Shown: positions 11,600-23,319, numbered from the stretch's first letter. The stretch is 64,000 bases of DNA from Eutrigla gurnardus (GCA_963514095.1 OY741285.1:14249407-14313406), one strand, 5' to 3'. The notes: generated from the sequence alone by a model not told the origin. Program-made: numbers and translations.

Positions 11600-11800
11600 A
11601 TGAGAAGCTGATGACGTAAATCCTAAATGCTCTGAAGAGCTTATCAAGGAGACCTCGTGTAACGTCAAGTGGCTGACAAAACACAAGAACGCCTAATTCA
11701 CGTGTAATTAGCTTGATTAAGGAGCGCATTCACAAAAACATACCAGTCTTTTGATGCATCACGGTGATTAGCGTCGGGATGAGACAGCTAAGTGCCACGT
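11600..11800. promoter_or_regulatory. Candidate conserved element with palindromic E-box/homeodomain site
   Basis: The block includes the 19-nt near-palindrome CTAATTCACGTGTAATTAG at 11693-11711, a CACGTG E-box flanked by inverted AATTAG arms. It is followed by AGCTTGATTAAGGAGCGC, GATGCATCACGGTGATTAGC and GAGACAGCTAAG. The dense symmetric motifs and absence of simple repeats suggest a regulatory element. Function and conservation are inferred. Confidence 0.4.
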
Positions 11801-13459
11801 TTCACTTTAATTTCACACCAGTTTATTTGGAAAATGCCATTTATTCAAAAATACCAAAAGCATGTTTGTCGGATAATTCCGAACCCAGAAGCTTCATCTC
11901 TGCTGATGATCTTTGAGTCACTTCCTCGGCGTTAAGTGATCAATATTTGGTTCAGCTATATGTTCAACAGTCCGTTGTGCTGCTTGTAGCATATTTTCCT
12001 TTTAATGTGGCTGCTGTTTACCTGATGATGATTACTGTGGTTCAGGACCGGCGTAGACCACATCCCCTCACACAGCAGGTTCTGGCCTTTGGCTCGCAGT
12101 CAGACGCCCGCTCATAATGTCACAGGAGCGTCTTTCTACCCGCGTCCTGCTGGAACACGTCTGCAGATGGGATGCATGCTGGGTAGCTGTCAGTGTGCGT
12201 TCATTACTGTCTATACGTAAGTGTATTCTTCTAAACTGAGATCTCTGAGGGGAAAATATGTATAAAAAAGTTTTAAACTGTCAGATGTGGAGGGAAGTTC
12301 AACAGCAAAGTAAAATTAGAAAACGGAATAATCACAAGTATTCCTGAGACGGCTGCGTGGGAGACTGAAGCCCGATGAATAAAAGGTCACGTTAATGGTG
12401 CAGACAACCACTTCTTAAAAGCTATTTTTAGTCAAACTAAATGAACCGAGGCAGATCTTTTTGAATGAACAACCTAAATGAGAAAATAATGATCCTCACA
12501 AGGGCGGACGAGGACCAAACTCTCCCACTATTGGGAGATTTCCTCCTTTGTATTGCATTTATCTACTTTTATTTACTTATTTTCATTCATCAATATCTTC
12601 CTCCCGATATCAACACAACGGCTGACCGGATATGGATTTAGTATTTATGCACATGTCGCCGTATGTTCATGAATTGACTCCTGGTCTCCAGAAGATGCAT
12701 CATAAACAAGCTGAACTCGCTGTTCCGATGTGAAAACGCAGCGAACACGAAGATGGATGACGTCACACGAGGTGACGTTCGTCCCAACGTGTTTTAGATG
12801 GATGACGAACGTTAAATCTGATAGCGTGTTTGGGTTCCGATGCTAAAGTCGACATGCTAGTCAGCTTGTTTTCGTATGTGTGTGTGTGTATGAAATATGA
12901 ATATGGATCGATGAGCTGCGTGTCGTGGTCGTGACTAATGCTAGCAGACTTTAACTTTAACCAGATTGAAGGCTACTATTTTCATGACTGGTGTCCAGAC
13001 AGATGGTTGGCATATTTCAGCGATCCCCGTCTGTCAGTTCAGCTAGATGATCCCTGCAGGGGAGCATGAACCTGGATCAAGACTTTGGTCGGACCACGAC
13101 TCTCCTTCTAGCACCACCGTCATGGTGATCTTTAAACACCACAATCCAAAGCATTCTGGCAGCGTGTTGAGTAATCAAATTCGTGTTCCCCAGAGGGTGA
13201 ACCCTCATATTCCACCTTTTCCTTCACTCTGCACTTTCTCCCTCCGTTCTGCCGCCGGTCACTTTCATGTGAGCGACATGTGATTCCCACGCCGTCCTCG
13301 TCGTGTTGCATAAACACGACATCATATCGGTTTCTCCTCATGAGCGCTCCGTTGGTCCGATGCGTAGGCAGGAGCGGCGCCGCGGCGGCAGCCTGAAGGA
13401 GGATCAGCTGCAGATGAACGAGTCCAGTAAACAGAGAGTTGGTGTTGCAGCTGCAGTCG

Positions 13460-13461
<2 letters not shown>
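11801..13461. other. No gene; unique non-coding DNA
   Basis: No supportable coding or RNA feature. Only a short GT run (about 12878-12888) and chance frames are present. Confidence 0.55.

Positions 13462-13501
<40 letters not shown>
13462..13501 (+). repeat. (CT)n microsatellite
   Basis: About 20 pure CT units. Confidence 0.97.
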
Positions 13502-13503
<2 letters not shown>

Positions 13504-13590
13504 TCCATCACCATCTTTTCCTCCGGTCGCCCATCTCTCTAATCTTCTCTGATTGGTCTCCTCCAGGGAGGAGATACTCAAAGAAGAATA

Positions 13591-13625
13591 TGCAATATAT
13601 GGTTTTTCCTGCAGTATATATTGCA
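13591..13625. repeat. AT-rich inverted repeat
   Basis: TGCAATATAT (13591-13600) and ATATATTGCA (13616-13625) are perfect 10-nt inverted arms around a 15-nt spacer. It may be a fragment of a hAT-type terminus or a chance cruciform-forming site. Confidence 0.6.
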
Positions 13626-15995
13626 ATATGAAAAATGATCCCTAACCCGAATGCTGAAACGCTACACGGCGCAGCATTAACCTCGTCTCCCCATCCCTCC
13701 ATCCTTCTCTTTTATCCTTTATCTTCCCTTCCACTTTATATGCATTTTGGGGAAGCATCAAAATATGCAGACTATTCCTTTTACGTATCCGTGGTGACGA
13801 GACGAGGCCCAGCGGAGGTTCTGGTCTTTAAGGGGACGAGCGGTAAATGTGGCCTCGTGGACGAGTTTCCCCCGCCGAGCTCAGAGGAAAGGAAGTTGTT
13901 ATAATGATGCCCCGAGGAAATAAAAGCATGTGCAAGTTTTTATTTATTTATTTAATAAACGAAAACAAACCCTGATGAGACTGGCAGCCGAGGAAGACAC
14001 AAACTCTCTGCATCAGGCGGGGGGGTCAAAGGTCGTGTTATAATCCGAGATGGCTGCTAGATTAGAGGAGACACCAGACGTAGTTCGGCCAGATTATCCG
14101 CAGCTGAAACGCAGATAAACAGAAGAGTCGGAGAGTCGTGGGGCGAGGAGAAGTGGATTAGCAGCTACTGTGTGCTCTTAATGTTTGTGTGTGAGGGATT
14201 AAATGATCAGGGTTCATCAGCTCTTTATCAATCAGCCTCACCGAGAGCTGCTAATCTCCGTGTATGTGGGTTGGATTCGGTTTAGTCGTTCAGCATCACA
14301 CTCCGGTGCCTCCTGTTTTCTTAGTGTGATTTTTTTTTTTTAATTCCTCTTGTTTTCTTCCTGTCAATCACCACCTATCAGTCTTTATCTCCTCACCCCA
14401 CCTCCTCCTTCTCTGCAGTCTCACGAAAAAAAAAAGTCTTCCCTCCGATATTCTGCTGAAGACGTGACATAATTCAACGCACGTTCTCTGAAATATCAGA
14501 TACATTAATTTAACTCGGTTGAAGAAAAGTTGAAATAAAAGGAAAACTCGCTTCCAGCGTGTTCATCACTTCAGTTTAAGAGTAGGGAGGAATAAATCAT
14601 AGTAAGAAATAATAAACTCCAAAATACAGAATCCAGCAGGGAAGGAAGCTAGTCGAGTTCAGCGACTCGGCTCATTTTAATCCAGTTTCCAGTGAAATTA
14701 TAGTTTTAAAAGACTAAATATGTTTACAAACACAAATCAGACTTCTTATTAATTCGGATTCAGATCATTTGAGTTGCCGTGTCCTAGATTATTATCGATT
14801 CAGGCAACGTAATTGCGTATCAAGATGTTATTTCTTCACAATATAGTTCTATTGAATTATTGCCGCGCATTAGTGAAAGAAAAAACTGAAAAAATACTTT
14901 TTTTATTTCCCGCCTTCTGATTATTTTTATACAACATCCTGTGAAATAGTTAGTTTACCTTTTTCACACATAATCCTGTTAAGCACCTTTGAGTCCAGAC
15001 CCCCACAGAGACCTCCAAGGTCTAAGTCTCCCTGCAGATGAACAGTAATCTCCTGTAAGTCTCCGTGTGAGAAAGATTCGCCGCCACAATCACGCGTCAC
15101 ACACGAACCGCGGAGGCAAATTGGGGGAAAATGAGGAATCTGAAAGGCGTTTGGCGGCGGCGGTGAATCACCGGTGGAGCCGAGTACTTTGCTGCCACAT
15201 TGCTTTTTTTCCACCTCTCCTGATTTTGAAGCGCTCCTCCAGATTGCCAACGAGAGCGCCTCGATTCTGCCGACCGCTATTCACAAGCGGGCGGCCATTT
15301 TATTGAATGGCTCAATCAATAAGCCCAGAGAAAGTCTTGTTTCCAGTAATCCTCGCAATCTTTCCCCCCCTCGTCCTCCTCTCTGCTGCAGAACGCTGTC
15401 GCTGCAATCGGGGGGCGATTACTGTACGTTGTGTATTATGCACGCAGGAAGTGGAGTTCTGTGATTTCAGTGTAAAAGCTCATCATCTTATGAACTCTCC
15501 GTCCTCTCTTTAAAAAGAAACCTACGGATTTAAAAAGAGTTTTCTGAAGATAATAAAAAGAATCTTCGGAGGTCAGAGTCGGACCTCGCCGCTCCACGAG
15601 ACAAAGCCATTAGGTGCCGGAGTCGGCGGCGTGGCCTCTCATTACCAAGATGGCTGCCGCTTGTTCCGTGAAGGATAAGTAGCCATCAGAGCTGGATTAC
15701 CGCCGAAAAAACCCAATCACAGCCGAGAGCCACTCGCAAGCAGCGAGATGAGGAGTTATTCTCTTCTTCTTCTTCTACTCCTACCACAAGAACCTGGCTT
15801 TTCCTTGGAGGGACAGGGCGAGCGAGCTCCGTGTACATACAGAGAGAGAGTCCATTAATCATTTATTTATTAAAGGCTAACCTTTTACCAGACAGCTGTG
15901 ATAAAACAAAACTATTAAAAAATAATTAGATTAGAACACAGCAGTCGCGTACAGGGAATGTGTTATCAGGTGAGGCTGCTGCAAGAAAATTAAGA

Positions 15996-15999
<4 letters not shown>
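13626..15999. other. No gene; unique non-coding DNA
   Basis: No exon or RNA gene is supportable. Poly-T (14332-14341), poly-A (14426-14435) and a TTC run (about 15764-15777) are the only low-complexity parts. The block at 15230-15380 (CGCTATTCACAAGCGGGCGG, then CAATCAATAAGC) is repeat-free and could be a weak conserved-element candidate. Confidence 0.5.

Positions 16000-16037
<38 letters not shown>
16000..16037 (+). repeat. (GT)n microsatellite
   Basis: About 19 pure units. Confidence 0.97.
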
Positions 16038-16038
<1 letters not shown>

Positions 16039-16180
16039 TGAAGTATGAGCTCCGGGGAGAGAAAGGTTGTGGCTGTTATTACGGAGTGTGTTTATGAGCA
16101 GAACATCCGTTGGTCAATGAAATATATAAACGTATACATTTTAAGTCATTTTGCATCCAATCCACATAATTATGTTCCAC

Positions 16181-16324
16181 CAGAGTTCTTCAACGGTTTC
16201 CAGGCCAAGGACCCCCATCACATAGCTTATAATATCGGGTTGCCGGGCCTATAATAATAGTTATGTGTGGCGATGCAGCTTTGACGGCTTCGTACTTTTC
16301 GTTTGACAACACGGCAGAGCAGAT

Positions 16325-16357
<33 letters not shown>

Positions 16358-16655
16358 TGGCAATTCAACTCCATCAGTCTCTTTAAAGTGAATCCATTGA
16401 GATGCATCTTATGCAGGGTCAAAAGATCCATCACATTAACTTAGGCTAATAATACTGATATGACTATATATACAGTCACCAACAGTTCAGAAGGACAGCT
16501 AGCTGCCAGGATTCACATCTTCAATGTGAAGATTTATAGTGGCTTATTATAAGTTGCATTCATGTTAATGTGTATTTTTGGACATATTTTGATTCTTGGA
16601 AGAAAAATAGTTTCGGGGACCCCCTGCAGAAACTCTGCAGCCCCCCTAGGATCAG
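16181..16655 (+). mobile_element. hAT-like non-autonomous repeat, degraded, with internal CA tract
   Basis: It begins CAGAGTTCTTCAACGGTTTC and continues CAGGCCAAGGACCCCC. From memory this resembles termini of hAT-type elements that start CAGNGGTTCTCAAC. A related GGGGACCCCC segment followed by CTGCAGCCCCCCTAGG lies at 16616-16650 and may be the other end. No clear inverted terminal repeat or target duplication could be verified and there is no transposase frame. A CA microsatellite sits inside. Confidence 0.45.
16326..16356 (+). repeat. (CA)n microsatellite
   Basis: About 15 pure units, inside the hAT-like repeat. Confidence 0.96.
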
Positions 16656-16704
16656 AATCAGTCAGACTGATAGCGTGTTCACACAGCAGATGAGAGAGGA
16701 GCGC

Positions 16705-16722
16705 ACACACACACACACACAG
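16705..16722 (+). repeat. Short (CA)n tract
   Basis: About nine CA units. Confidence 0.9.
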
Positions 16723-16949
16723 AAATGTCACAACCCGTTCGTCAAATGGAGATGCTGAAGGGGGACGAAGGGCAGGAAGGACGCCTGGCGACCTGAGCGG
16801 CCTGCACTTCCTGTGTGCTGTGATTGGCTAGAGGTCCAGAAACATCCCGAATATCTCTCAACGGCCATCCATCCATACATTGCTTGATGGGTCATGGTTT
16901 TTTTTAGGACCATGGTGCATATTATGCATATATTGAATGCCTTAAACCT

Positions 16950-17230
16950 GCATTCTCTCTGCTGACCACCAGGGGGCGACGCCTCTCTGATTGTATAGAA
17001 GTCTATGAGAAAATGAGCCTACTTCTCTCTTGATTTATTTTCTCAGTAAATATTGTAAACATGAGTTTATGTTCTCAACCTCTAGTTTCAAGTCTTCTTC
17101 AATCCAGCATGATGTTCATTTAGTACATTATGGTCCATTTAGAGTCCAACAGACCAGAAAGCAGGGGATGCTTTAGGGGCGGGGCTACCTGCTGATTGAC
17201 AGGTCGCTACCACGCTACCAATGCAGTTAG
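16950..17230 (+). repeat. Teleost dispersed repeat carrying a CTCF-like motif
   Basis: The sequence runs GACCACCAGGGGGCGACG, AGAAGTCTATGAGAAAATGA, TGTAAACATGAGTTTATG, GTTTCAAGTCTTCTTCAA, CAGCATGATGTTCATTTAGT and GGGGCGGGGCTACC, then GATTGACAGGTCGCTACCAC. I recall this order of phrases as a high-copy repeat in percomorph fish genomes. Class is unknown to me and no coding remnant is present. Limits are approximate. Confidence 0.65.
16966..16980 (+). promoter_or_regulatory. CTCF-like motif (plus orientation)
   Basis: CCACCAGGGGGCGAC matches the vertebrate CTCF core CCASYAGRKGGCRSY except at the next-to-last base. It lies inside a dispersed repeat, so many genomic copies probably exist. Binding is not shown by sequence alone. 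Confidence 0.45.
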
Positions 17231-17970
17231 CTACTAAGACGATTTTAACACTTAGCTGTAAGATTGACCTTGAATTATAAAGCTAACATTGTTATCAGCT
17301 TCATACCAGATCCAGTATTGAGTAACCAGTAGAAGTATAGCAAAGAAGTGGCGTTTATTAACAAAGTTAAGAACATTTGGAAAGAAGTCAGACGTCCTTG
17401 TAAATAATAAGACTATTCTGTTGGTGGTGACATGACCTGCGCTGGTCGCCGGAGGGTTAACCTCTCTCTGTTATTCCATCCATTTATCGCCTCACAGCTT
17501 TAATTATCTGTTCGCTCAGAAACTTGTCAGAGTTCAGCGCTTTGCTTCTTTTATTTGGTCTTTAAATTGGTCTTAAACTCAAGGCTGCATTAAAAAAGTC
17601 TCTTCAACTCGTCATTATGAACCCGGCACATTCCCTGTGGAACCTCCACGGTTTATTCTCCCCTTTTCTTCCTCAACACCTCAGTCATCTTCCCCCTAAT
17701 GGTCCCGTATTCCTCCTCCCTCCTCATCCTCCGCCCTCGCCCCGTCCTCCGCTTCCATCTCTTTCATTTAACGCCAGATCAACTTTGAAATCTCTTTCCT
17801 CTGTTTCACATTTTGCACATTATTTCCCATAATTCCAGAGGTCATTTGATGAGCAGCGGGACCGGAGGTGACTGGATGGGAAACGACGGCGTCGGGATCT
17901 GGATCTCTATTAACTTTCTGCTGACGAGTTAGTCCTGAAATAATGAGGCCTAATGCTGCAGGTGCACGAC
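17231..17970. other. No gene; unique non-coding DNA
   Basis: No gene visible. A pyrimidine-rich patch at 17660-17770 (CCTCCTCATCCTCCGCCCTC) gives a Pro/Ser-rich chance frame. Confidence 0.55.
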
Positions 17971-18001
17971 GGTGTGTGTGCGTGTGTGTGTGTGTGTGTG
18001 T
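17971..18001 (+). repeat. (GT)n microsatellite, one CG interruption
   Basis: About 15 units with GTGCGT near the start. Confidence 0.95.
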
Positions 18002-18180
18002 CTACATAACTTCCTAGTTGTTGTTGCGTTCAGGCTCCAAGTAAAAACTCCGACTTTCTCAGCTGTGGTTTGGAGTTTAAAACCAGCAGCACCGCTGTTC
18101 ATTTCTGTGGACGAGTCCACTGAGGTCGCTGCGTCCAGCTGTGATGGCTGGTGATGTCACAACACTGATTTTAAATGCAG

Positions 18181-18330
18181 AAATATGCAACGAATTATAG
18201 CTGAGTTGAAATGAGCGTCCAAATGAGAGCTCTTATGTGAGGATGCTAATTACGTAGCATCCCGTACACCTGGCAGCGGGGAAGCAGCCGCATCATTATT
18301 TACAATCCTTCCCACTTTAATCCAGACCTG
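18181..18330. promoter_or_regulatory. Candidate regulatory element with perfect 8-bp inverted repeat
   Basis: GGATGCTA (18241-18248) and TAGCATCC (18255-18262) are perfect inverted arms around ATTACG, so a homeodomain-type TAATTA core lies at the centre of the stem-loop. Flanks contain GCATCATTATTTACAATCC. The assignment as a regulatory element is inference. Confidence 0.35.
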
Positions 18331-18832
18331 ATAATCTGATAGACTCCTGGTCAGCAGCTATGTTGTCATGCCGACGGTGTAATATGGAAGTGTATATGGA
18401 TGAACAGCAGACACGGCAACAACCTGCATGCGTTCAGTGCTGCAAATGTGCTTCACTATCCATTATTCTTATGCTATTTATTAGTCTTGGATTATTTAAG
18501 ACCCTGGAATGGATGTAGGGAGACACTCATTTTCATTTCCAGAGACGGGATGTTCTCCTGAAATGATTTTACTGTGAAATAGCAGCTGCTGGTCCTGGAC
18601 CTGCCCCGTGGGGGAGCAGCTCCGGTCCAGGAGGAGTGGAGGATTGTCTGTTGTTCGCTCCTCTCATGTTAATCACTATATTCTGTCATCTAGCATTAAT
18701 TCTCCAGTAAGAAACATGAAAAGACAAAAAAAGGAGTGGAGAAATGATTGCTCATCTCAGGAGTTGAATAAGAGTTAATTTCGAGCAACAATCAAAATCT
18801 GTTGCGTAGAAGTGATAGTGGTGTACAGAGAG

Positions 18833-18833
<1 letters not shown>

Positions 18834-18878
<45 letters not shown>
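18834..18878 (+). repeat. (CA)n microsatellite
   Basis: About 22 pure units. Confidence 0.97.
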
Positions 18879-18880
<2 letters not shown>

Positions 18881-18988
18881 CTTACACCCACTCTGAGCTC
18901 TTGACGCGTTGGTCGGTTAGAGCTAATTTCCATGCGTGGGAACAAAGCATCATCATCACATATCCCAGCATGGATGCTTGCATAATTT

Positions 18989-18989
<1 letters not shown>

Positions 18990-19020
<31 letters not shown>
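18990..19020 (+). repeat. (CA)n microsatellite
   Basis: About 15 pure units, 112 bp after the previous tract. Confidence 0.97.
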
Positions 19021-19023
<3 letters not shown>

Positions 19024-19262
19024 GAAAGCCCAATGTTCATGCATGCATAATGGGCTGTTTCCTGTATGTTTCTGTAGCTGCTGCCATCAACCAATCACAA
19101 GCTTCGAGGAGCAAAACCTGCAAAGATTTCTTGCTTGTGCGACCTAAACTTTAAACGTCTCTGATTGGTCGGCCACTAACGACCCCTGGACCTGGGCGGG
19201 GTCGCCAACGGTCCCGTTTCACTGGCTTTACATTTCGTATCCATCTAGCATACCACTAAAAC

Positions 19263-19264
<2 letters not shown>

Positions 19265-19352
<88 letters not shown>
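19265..19352 (+). repeat. Long pure (GT)n microsatellite
   Basis: 88 bp, about 44 uninterrupted units. Confidence 0.98.
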
Positions 19353-19356
<4 letters not shown>

Positions 19357-20460
19357 TGGGCTTTGAAGGTGTGTGTGCAGCTCATTTGCATCTCCAGTGC
19401 TCTTAATGAGCCTTGGTAGCGGCGCCACATAATCCGCTGTGATCACGAGGAACCCTTGGGGAGTTAACGGGACAGAAAGTAAAGCAGCAGCAAAGAAGGA
19501 GGACGAGTGACCTCATCAGTGACCTCACTCCTCGCCATTGTTCCAGAAGCTTCGCTAACGTGTTATTTCATCGTCGTGTTGCCTCCCCGTGGTCTACTGA
19601 CACATGCATCTGCTGCTGCGGTGGACGCCGGCTTCTTCATTCTCAACGAGATAGAAAACTCCGATCTGATAAGCCGAACCCTCTCTGACATCATGCGTAG
19701 CAGCCAGAGGCTAACTGGTGTCCACGCTCCTCTCATCTCCTCACATGAACTCCCTCCTTCCCTTAAACAGCTTCATTTGAAACTGCAGGGTTTCTGTTTT
19801 CCTGTCATCGATCCGAGTCCCCTGGTTTGGCTGAAGTCCACCTCCCCTTCACCTTTATGTGACATTTAAGGATGTTTTAAGGTTTAACATGTAGTAAAAC
19901 ACCGTTGCTAGACAACCACACTCTTCTGTAAAGCTCCTATATGGAGATTTGATCAGAGCAGCTCTCATGTTCTATTAAGTTTTGTAATTCGACTGCTCGG
20001 TTGAACATTTAGCTTCAGGCGAATCTGAAAACATTCCCGACTAGAAGTTGACCAAATCTATTTCATCTTTATGGCCTCAAACGAAGACGCTGGAGAATAG
20101 AGATGTTGTCGTGGTGTCGCTTTGGTCCGTTTATAGCCGGCGAGTGTTTCCTGTCTCCTCCGTCCAACTTCCTCTGCGATCCGCGTCCCTCTAACCTTGA
20201 AGCGGCTCCCAGACTCTGAGCCAACGCTACTTTATGCCTCGCCGTTAAACAGAAGGACAAACAGCGAGGGTGCACAGCGGAGTCCATATAACCCACATCA
20301 GATTGCGGGTTTGTCTAAAGATGCCCCCCTCTCTCTCTCTTGGCTCAGTCCTGCTCTGTTTTTAGCCCCGGGTGTGTATTTTTGGGGAGTAAGTCGGTGG
20401 AGAACATCTAGTCTCAGCACGTTTTCCTGTCTGTTTTATAGACCTGCAGACTAATAAAAC
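19353..20460. other. No gene; unique non-coding DNA
   Basis: Contains a 120-residue open frame at 19507-19869 without recognisable domain or repeat. I found no splice or start context that supports it. Confidence 0.5.
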
Positions 20461-20461
20461 A

Positions 20462-20780
20462 CGGGGGGGGGGGCAATACAATCTGCTGCAAGACCCAAAC
20501 TACCGATGCACCGACAACACTTTCTTCCAGGTACTTACATATGAGTACTTGCTGACGAGTACCAATATGAATACTTAATACTTCCATTACAGCTCTCACA
20601 ATAGCTTTAAGGACATGTTTTAATTTCCGTCAGATAATTTGCACTTTCTTACTGTAACAAAATAAAAATGCAAGATGATGCTGTTGGTAGATTTTAATTT
20701 TGTGTTTTCCCGATTAAAACAGAGCAGAGTTTGAAGTCGGGATATTAATAATTAACTCTTTAACCGTGCTGTCAGTAAAA
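20462..20780 (+). repeat. Possible hAT-type dispersed repeat, degraded
   Basis: After a G-run (20463-20473), CCGATGCACCGACAAC and GAGTACTTGCTGACGAGTAC then ATGAATACTTAATACTTCCA recall teleost repeats that begin GATGCACCGATACC and contain GAGTACTTGCTGA-type phrases. The copy is diverged, termini are not visible and the limits are rough. Confidence 0.35.
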
Positions 20781-21149
20781 CAGTTATAATATAATAAAAG
20801 CTAAGTTAGACTCAGAGTAGCAGCTTTAAGGAGAATAGTGCTGGTCCACCTTAAAGGTCAGTCCACCTTAAATGTTCCTTAGCCAGAGTTGTTGCTAACT
20901 TCGGGGCTAACTTCACTTTCATTATCAGCTGGATGACAACAAGACAGGAAGTTAGCTTGAGTCTAGTCACCGCCAGATAACCAGTACCCACAATGCACTG
21001 CTGCATTCACGCCGTAATGTTACTGCTGATTTCATACTCACTATTGCGCGCTCGCTTGCGATCTCTCTCCCTCTCTTCGCTCCGCCAGCAGGAGTCGACC
21101 TGAGCGAGTCGTTAGATGGATGTCCAGAACAATCTATCACCTCAGCAAC

Positions 21150-21183
21150 CACACACACACACACACACACACTCACATACACA
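21150..21183 (+). repeat. (CA)n microsatellite
   Basis: About 11 pure CA units, then CTCACATACACA. Confidence 0.93.
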
Positions 21184-21423
21184 AACAGCAGTGCATGAAA
21201 ACACTCTCACAGTCGTTTAGCTGAAGTGCTGCCGCTTCATTCCATCGGCTGAGAAACCAGTCGAACCAGACGAGGGACGGAACAAGACAACAAGTCTCTC
21301 CGTCTTTCTTCTTCTTCATCGTTCTTTTGTCCTTCCTGCTTACTTCATTATTCCAGCCCCTCCTGCCTCTGTCTCCCTCCAACCTCTTGTAATCAACTGT
21401 TGCACCTGCAACCATAAACATGG

Positions 21424-21424
<1 letters not shown>

Positions 21425-21472
<48 letters not shown>
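21425..21472 (+). repeat. (CA)n microsatellite
   Basis: About 24 pure units. Confidence 0.97.
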
Positions 21473-21474
<2 letters not shown>

Positions 21475-21898
21475 GTTGATGATTTCCCATCATAAGGCCA
21501 TAAAGCCTAAGTGGGTGATAAATATCGACAGAGTGATGCTTAACCCACGCCGCCTTGCTGTTTAGTCTGTTGCCATGGTGATGTACCGGGGCATACTGGG
21601 GAGGCAGAGGGAGTAGGGATGGAGGATGAGGAGGTAATGTCTCCGTTGGGAGCACATGTATTCCACTGTGATTTTTGAATCCCACTTTTTAATTATGATT
21701 TTCTAAGTCTGTGGTGTAACTTTTGCACTTCATCCACAAATTTAACATATTTTATTATTTTTACTAATTGTTCTACAAACAGAAGATTATGGCGTCAGAA
21801 TCGTGTTTGCCTTTGTTGTCTTCTTTTGCTTTTTTATACATCATCCATATTTTATGTTGCCTTTATTTTTTTCCCTCATGGCTGCTGTTTTAATTGTT

Positions 21899-21934
<36 letters not shown>

Positions 21935-22488
21935 TCCGTGGCTAATCTTACATAGACCCCTCAGCCTAAAATGTTTTTTTGTGGTTATTTATTCCCAAGG
22001 TCGTCTCACTGTTATTCAAACTTTTATTGACAACAGATTTCCCTGAGTGTGTTTTCATCCGTCACTGATGCTGATTTATCTGTAGCAGCTGGTGGAGACT
22101 GCTTTGGTGTGTTTCCATCGCTCCACTCTTCATTAGCATGCGAGGTGAGACACTTCACCTTCGCTTACCAGATTACGACCACAACAGAACAGGTGTCGGC
22201 AGGACGGGAGCTAGTTAGCTGTTAGCAGTAACACAACTAGACACACAGTGAACTGTAGTTTAAATGCATTACAAACGCAGCATGTCTGATGGTGGGACTT
22301 GTTTATATGAAACTAAACATTCCAGTTGTGTTGTAGACACACACCTGACTCTGACTCCACTTTCTAGTTTAACCTTTAGTTTCACATAGTTATTTGAACC
22401 TTTTGAGTTTTTATCTGGTACTTTTGCAACTTGGTTTTGAAAAGTGCTTTTTTAGAGGTTCCTTGTGGTTCTAATCGGGTCAAATTAG
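21473..22488. other. No gene; unique non-coding DNA with one GT tract
   Basis: Nothing gene-like. A pure (TG)n tract of about 17 units lies at 21900-21933. Confidence 0.6.
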
Positions 22489-22631
22489 GGCCTGCTGTCT
22501 TGCTGCAGGTCTCGGGTCCTGCTGTCTTGCTGCAGGTCTCGGGTCCTGCTGTCTTCCTGCAGGTCTCAGGTCCTGCTGTCTTGCTGCAGGTCTCGGGTCC
22601 TGCTTTCTTCCTGCAGGTCTCAGGGCCTGCT
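22489..22631 (+). repeat. 27-bp minisatellite, block 1
   Basis: About five copies of a 27-bp unit (GGTCCTGCTGTCTTGCTGCA followed by GGTCTCG), each with a CTGCAG site. Twenty-seven is a multiple of three, so a Gly-Pro-Ala-Val-Leu-Leu-Gln-Val-Ser peptide stays open. The same unit resumes at 23061. Confidence 0.93.
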
Positions 22632-23060
22632 AGGGTTGGGCGGTATGAGCAAAATCTTATATCACGGTATGAATAATTTCATATCACGGTAACGGTATAT
22701 ATCACGGTATGGTTTTCCCCCCTGTAAATTCAATTAATGGCTTAAAAATAACAAATAATACTGTCGCATTTGATCATTTTCCTCTTTTATTTTAATTTTC
22801 TCACAGCAGCATAACATTATTTTAAAGAAAGTATAATAATATAATAAATAATAAGCCACAAAGAATGTGCAAATGTCTGGTAAACATTTGAACTCCGGCT
22901 TTAACTTAAGCTATAGTGTGTGTGCAAATGTAAACACAGAGCTCCATCTTAATAAGAAGTAAAAATAACAAATGAGAAAAAGTATGCGTCGTGATGGCCT
23001 CCGTTATCTCCCTCCATCGATGTGATTTATTGTCATACGGGGTGCCTTTAGCGAAAGACT
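22631..23060 (+). mobile_element. hAT-like insertion splitting the 27-bp minisatellite
   Basis: The segment starts TAGGGTTGGGCGGTATGAGC and contains ATATCACGGTATGA, GGTAACGGTATATATCACGG and CTGTAAATTCAATTAATGG. From memory the first 80 bp are the terminus of a non-autonomous element widespread in fish (TAGGGNTGGGCGGTAT). The opposite terminus is not evident, so the copy may be truncated. No transposase frame. It sits exactly between two blocks of one minisatellite. Confidence 0.55.
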
Positions 23061-23319
23061 CATGATCTCTGGTCCTGCTGTCTTGCTGCAGGTCTCGGGT
23101 CCTGCTGTCTTGCTGCAGGTCTCGGGTCTTGCTGTCTTGCTGCAGATCTCGGTTCCTGCTGTCTTGCTGCAGGTCTCGGGTCCTGCTGTCTTGCTGCAGG
23201 TCTCGGGTCCTGCTGTCTTGCTGCAGGTCTCAGGTTCTGTTCTCCTGTTGCAGGTCTCAGGTCCTGCTGTCTTGCTGCAGATCTCTGGTCCTGCTGTCCT
23301 GCTGCAGGTCTCAGATCTG
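23061..23319 (+). repeat. 27-bp minisatellite, block 2
   Basis: About 9.5 further copies of the same unit as at 22489-22631. Variants include CAGATCTC in place of CAGGTCTC and TCTCCTGTTGCA in one copy. Frames are open on both strands because the unit length is a multiple of three. Confidence 0.93.
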
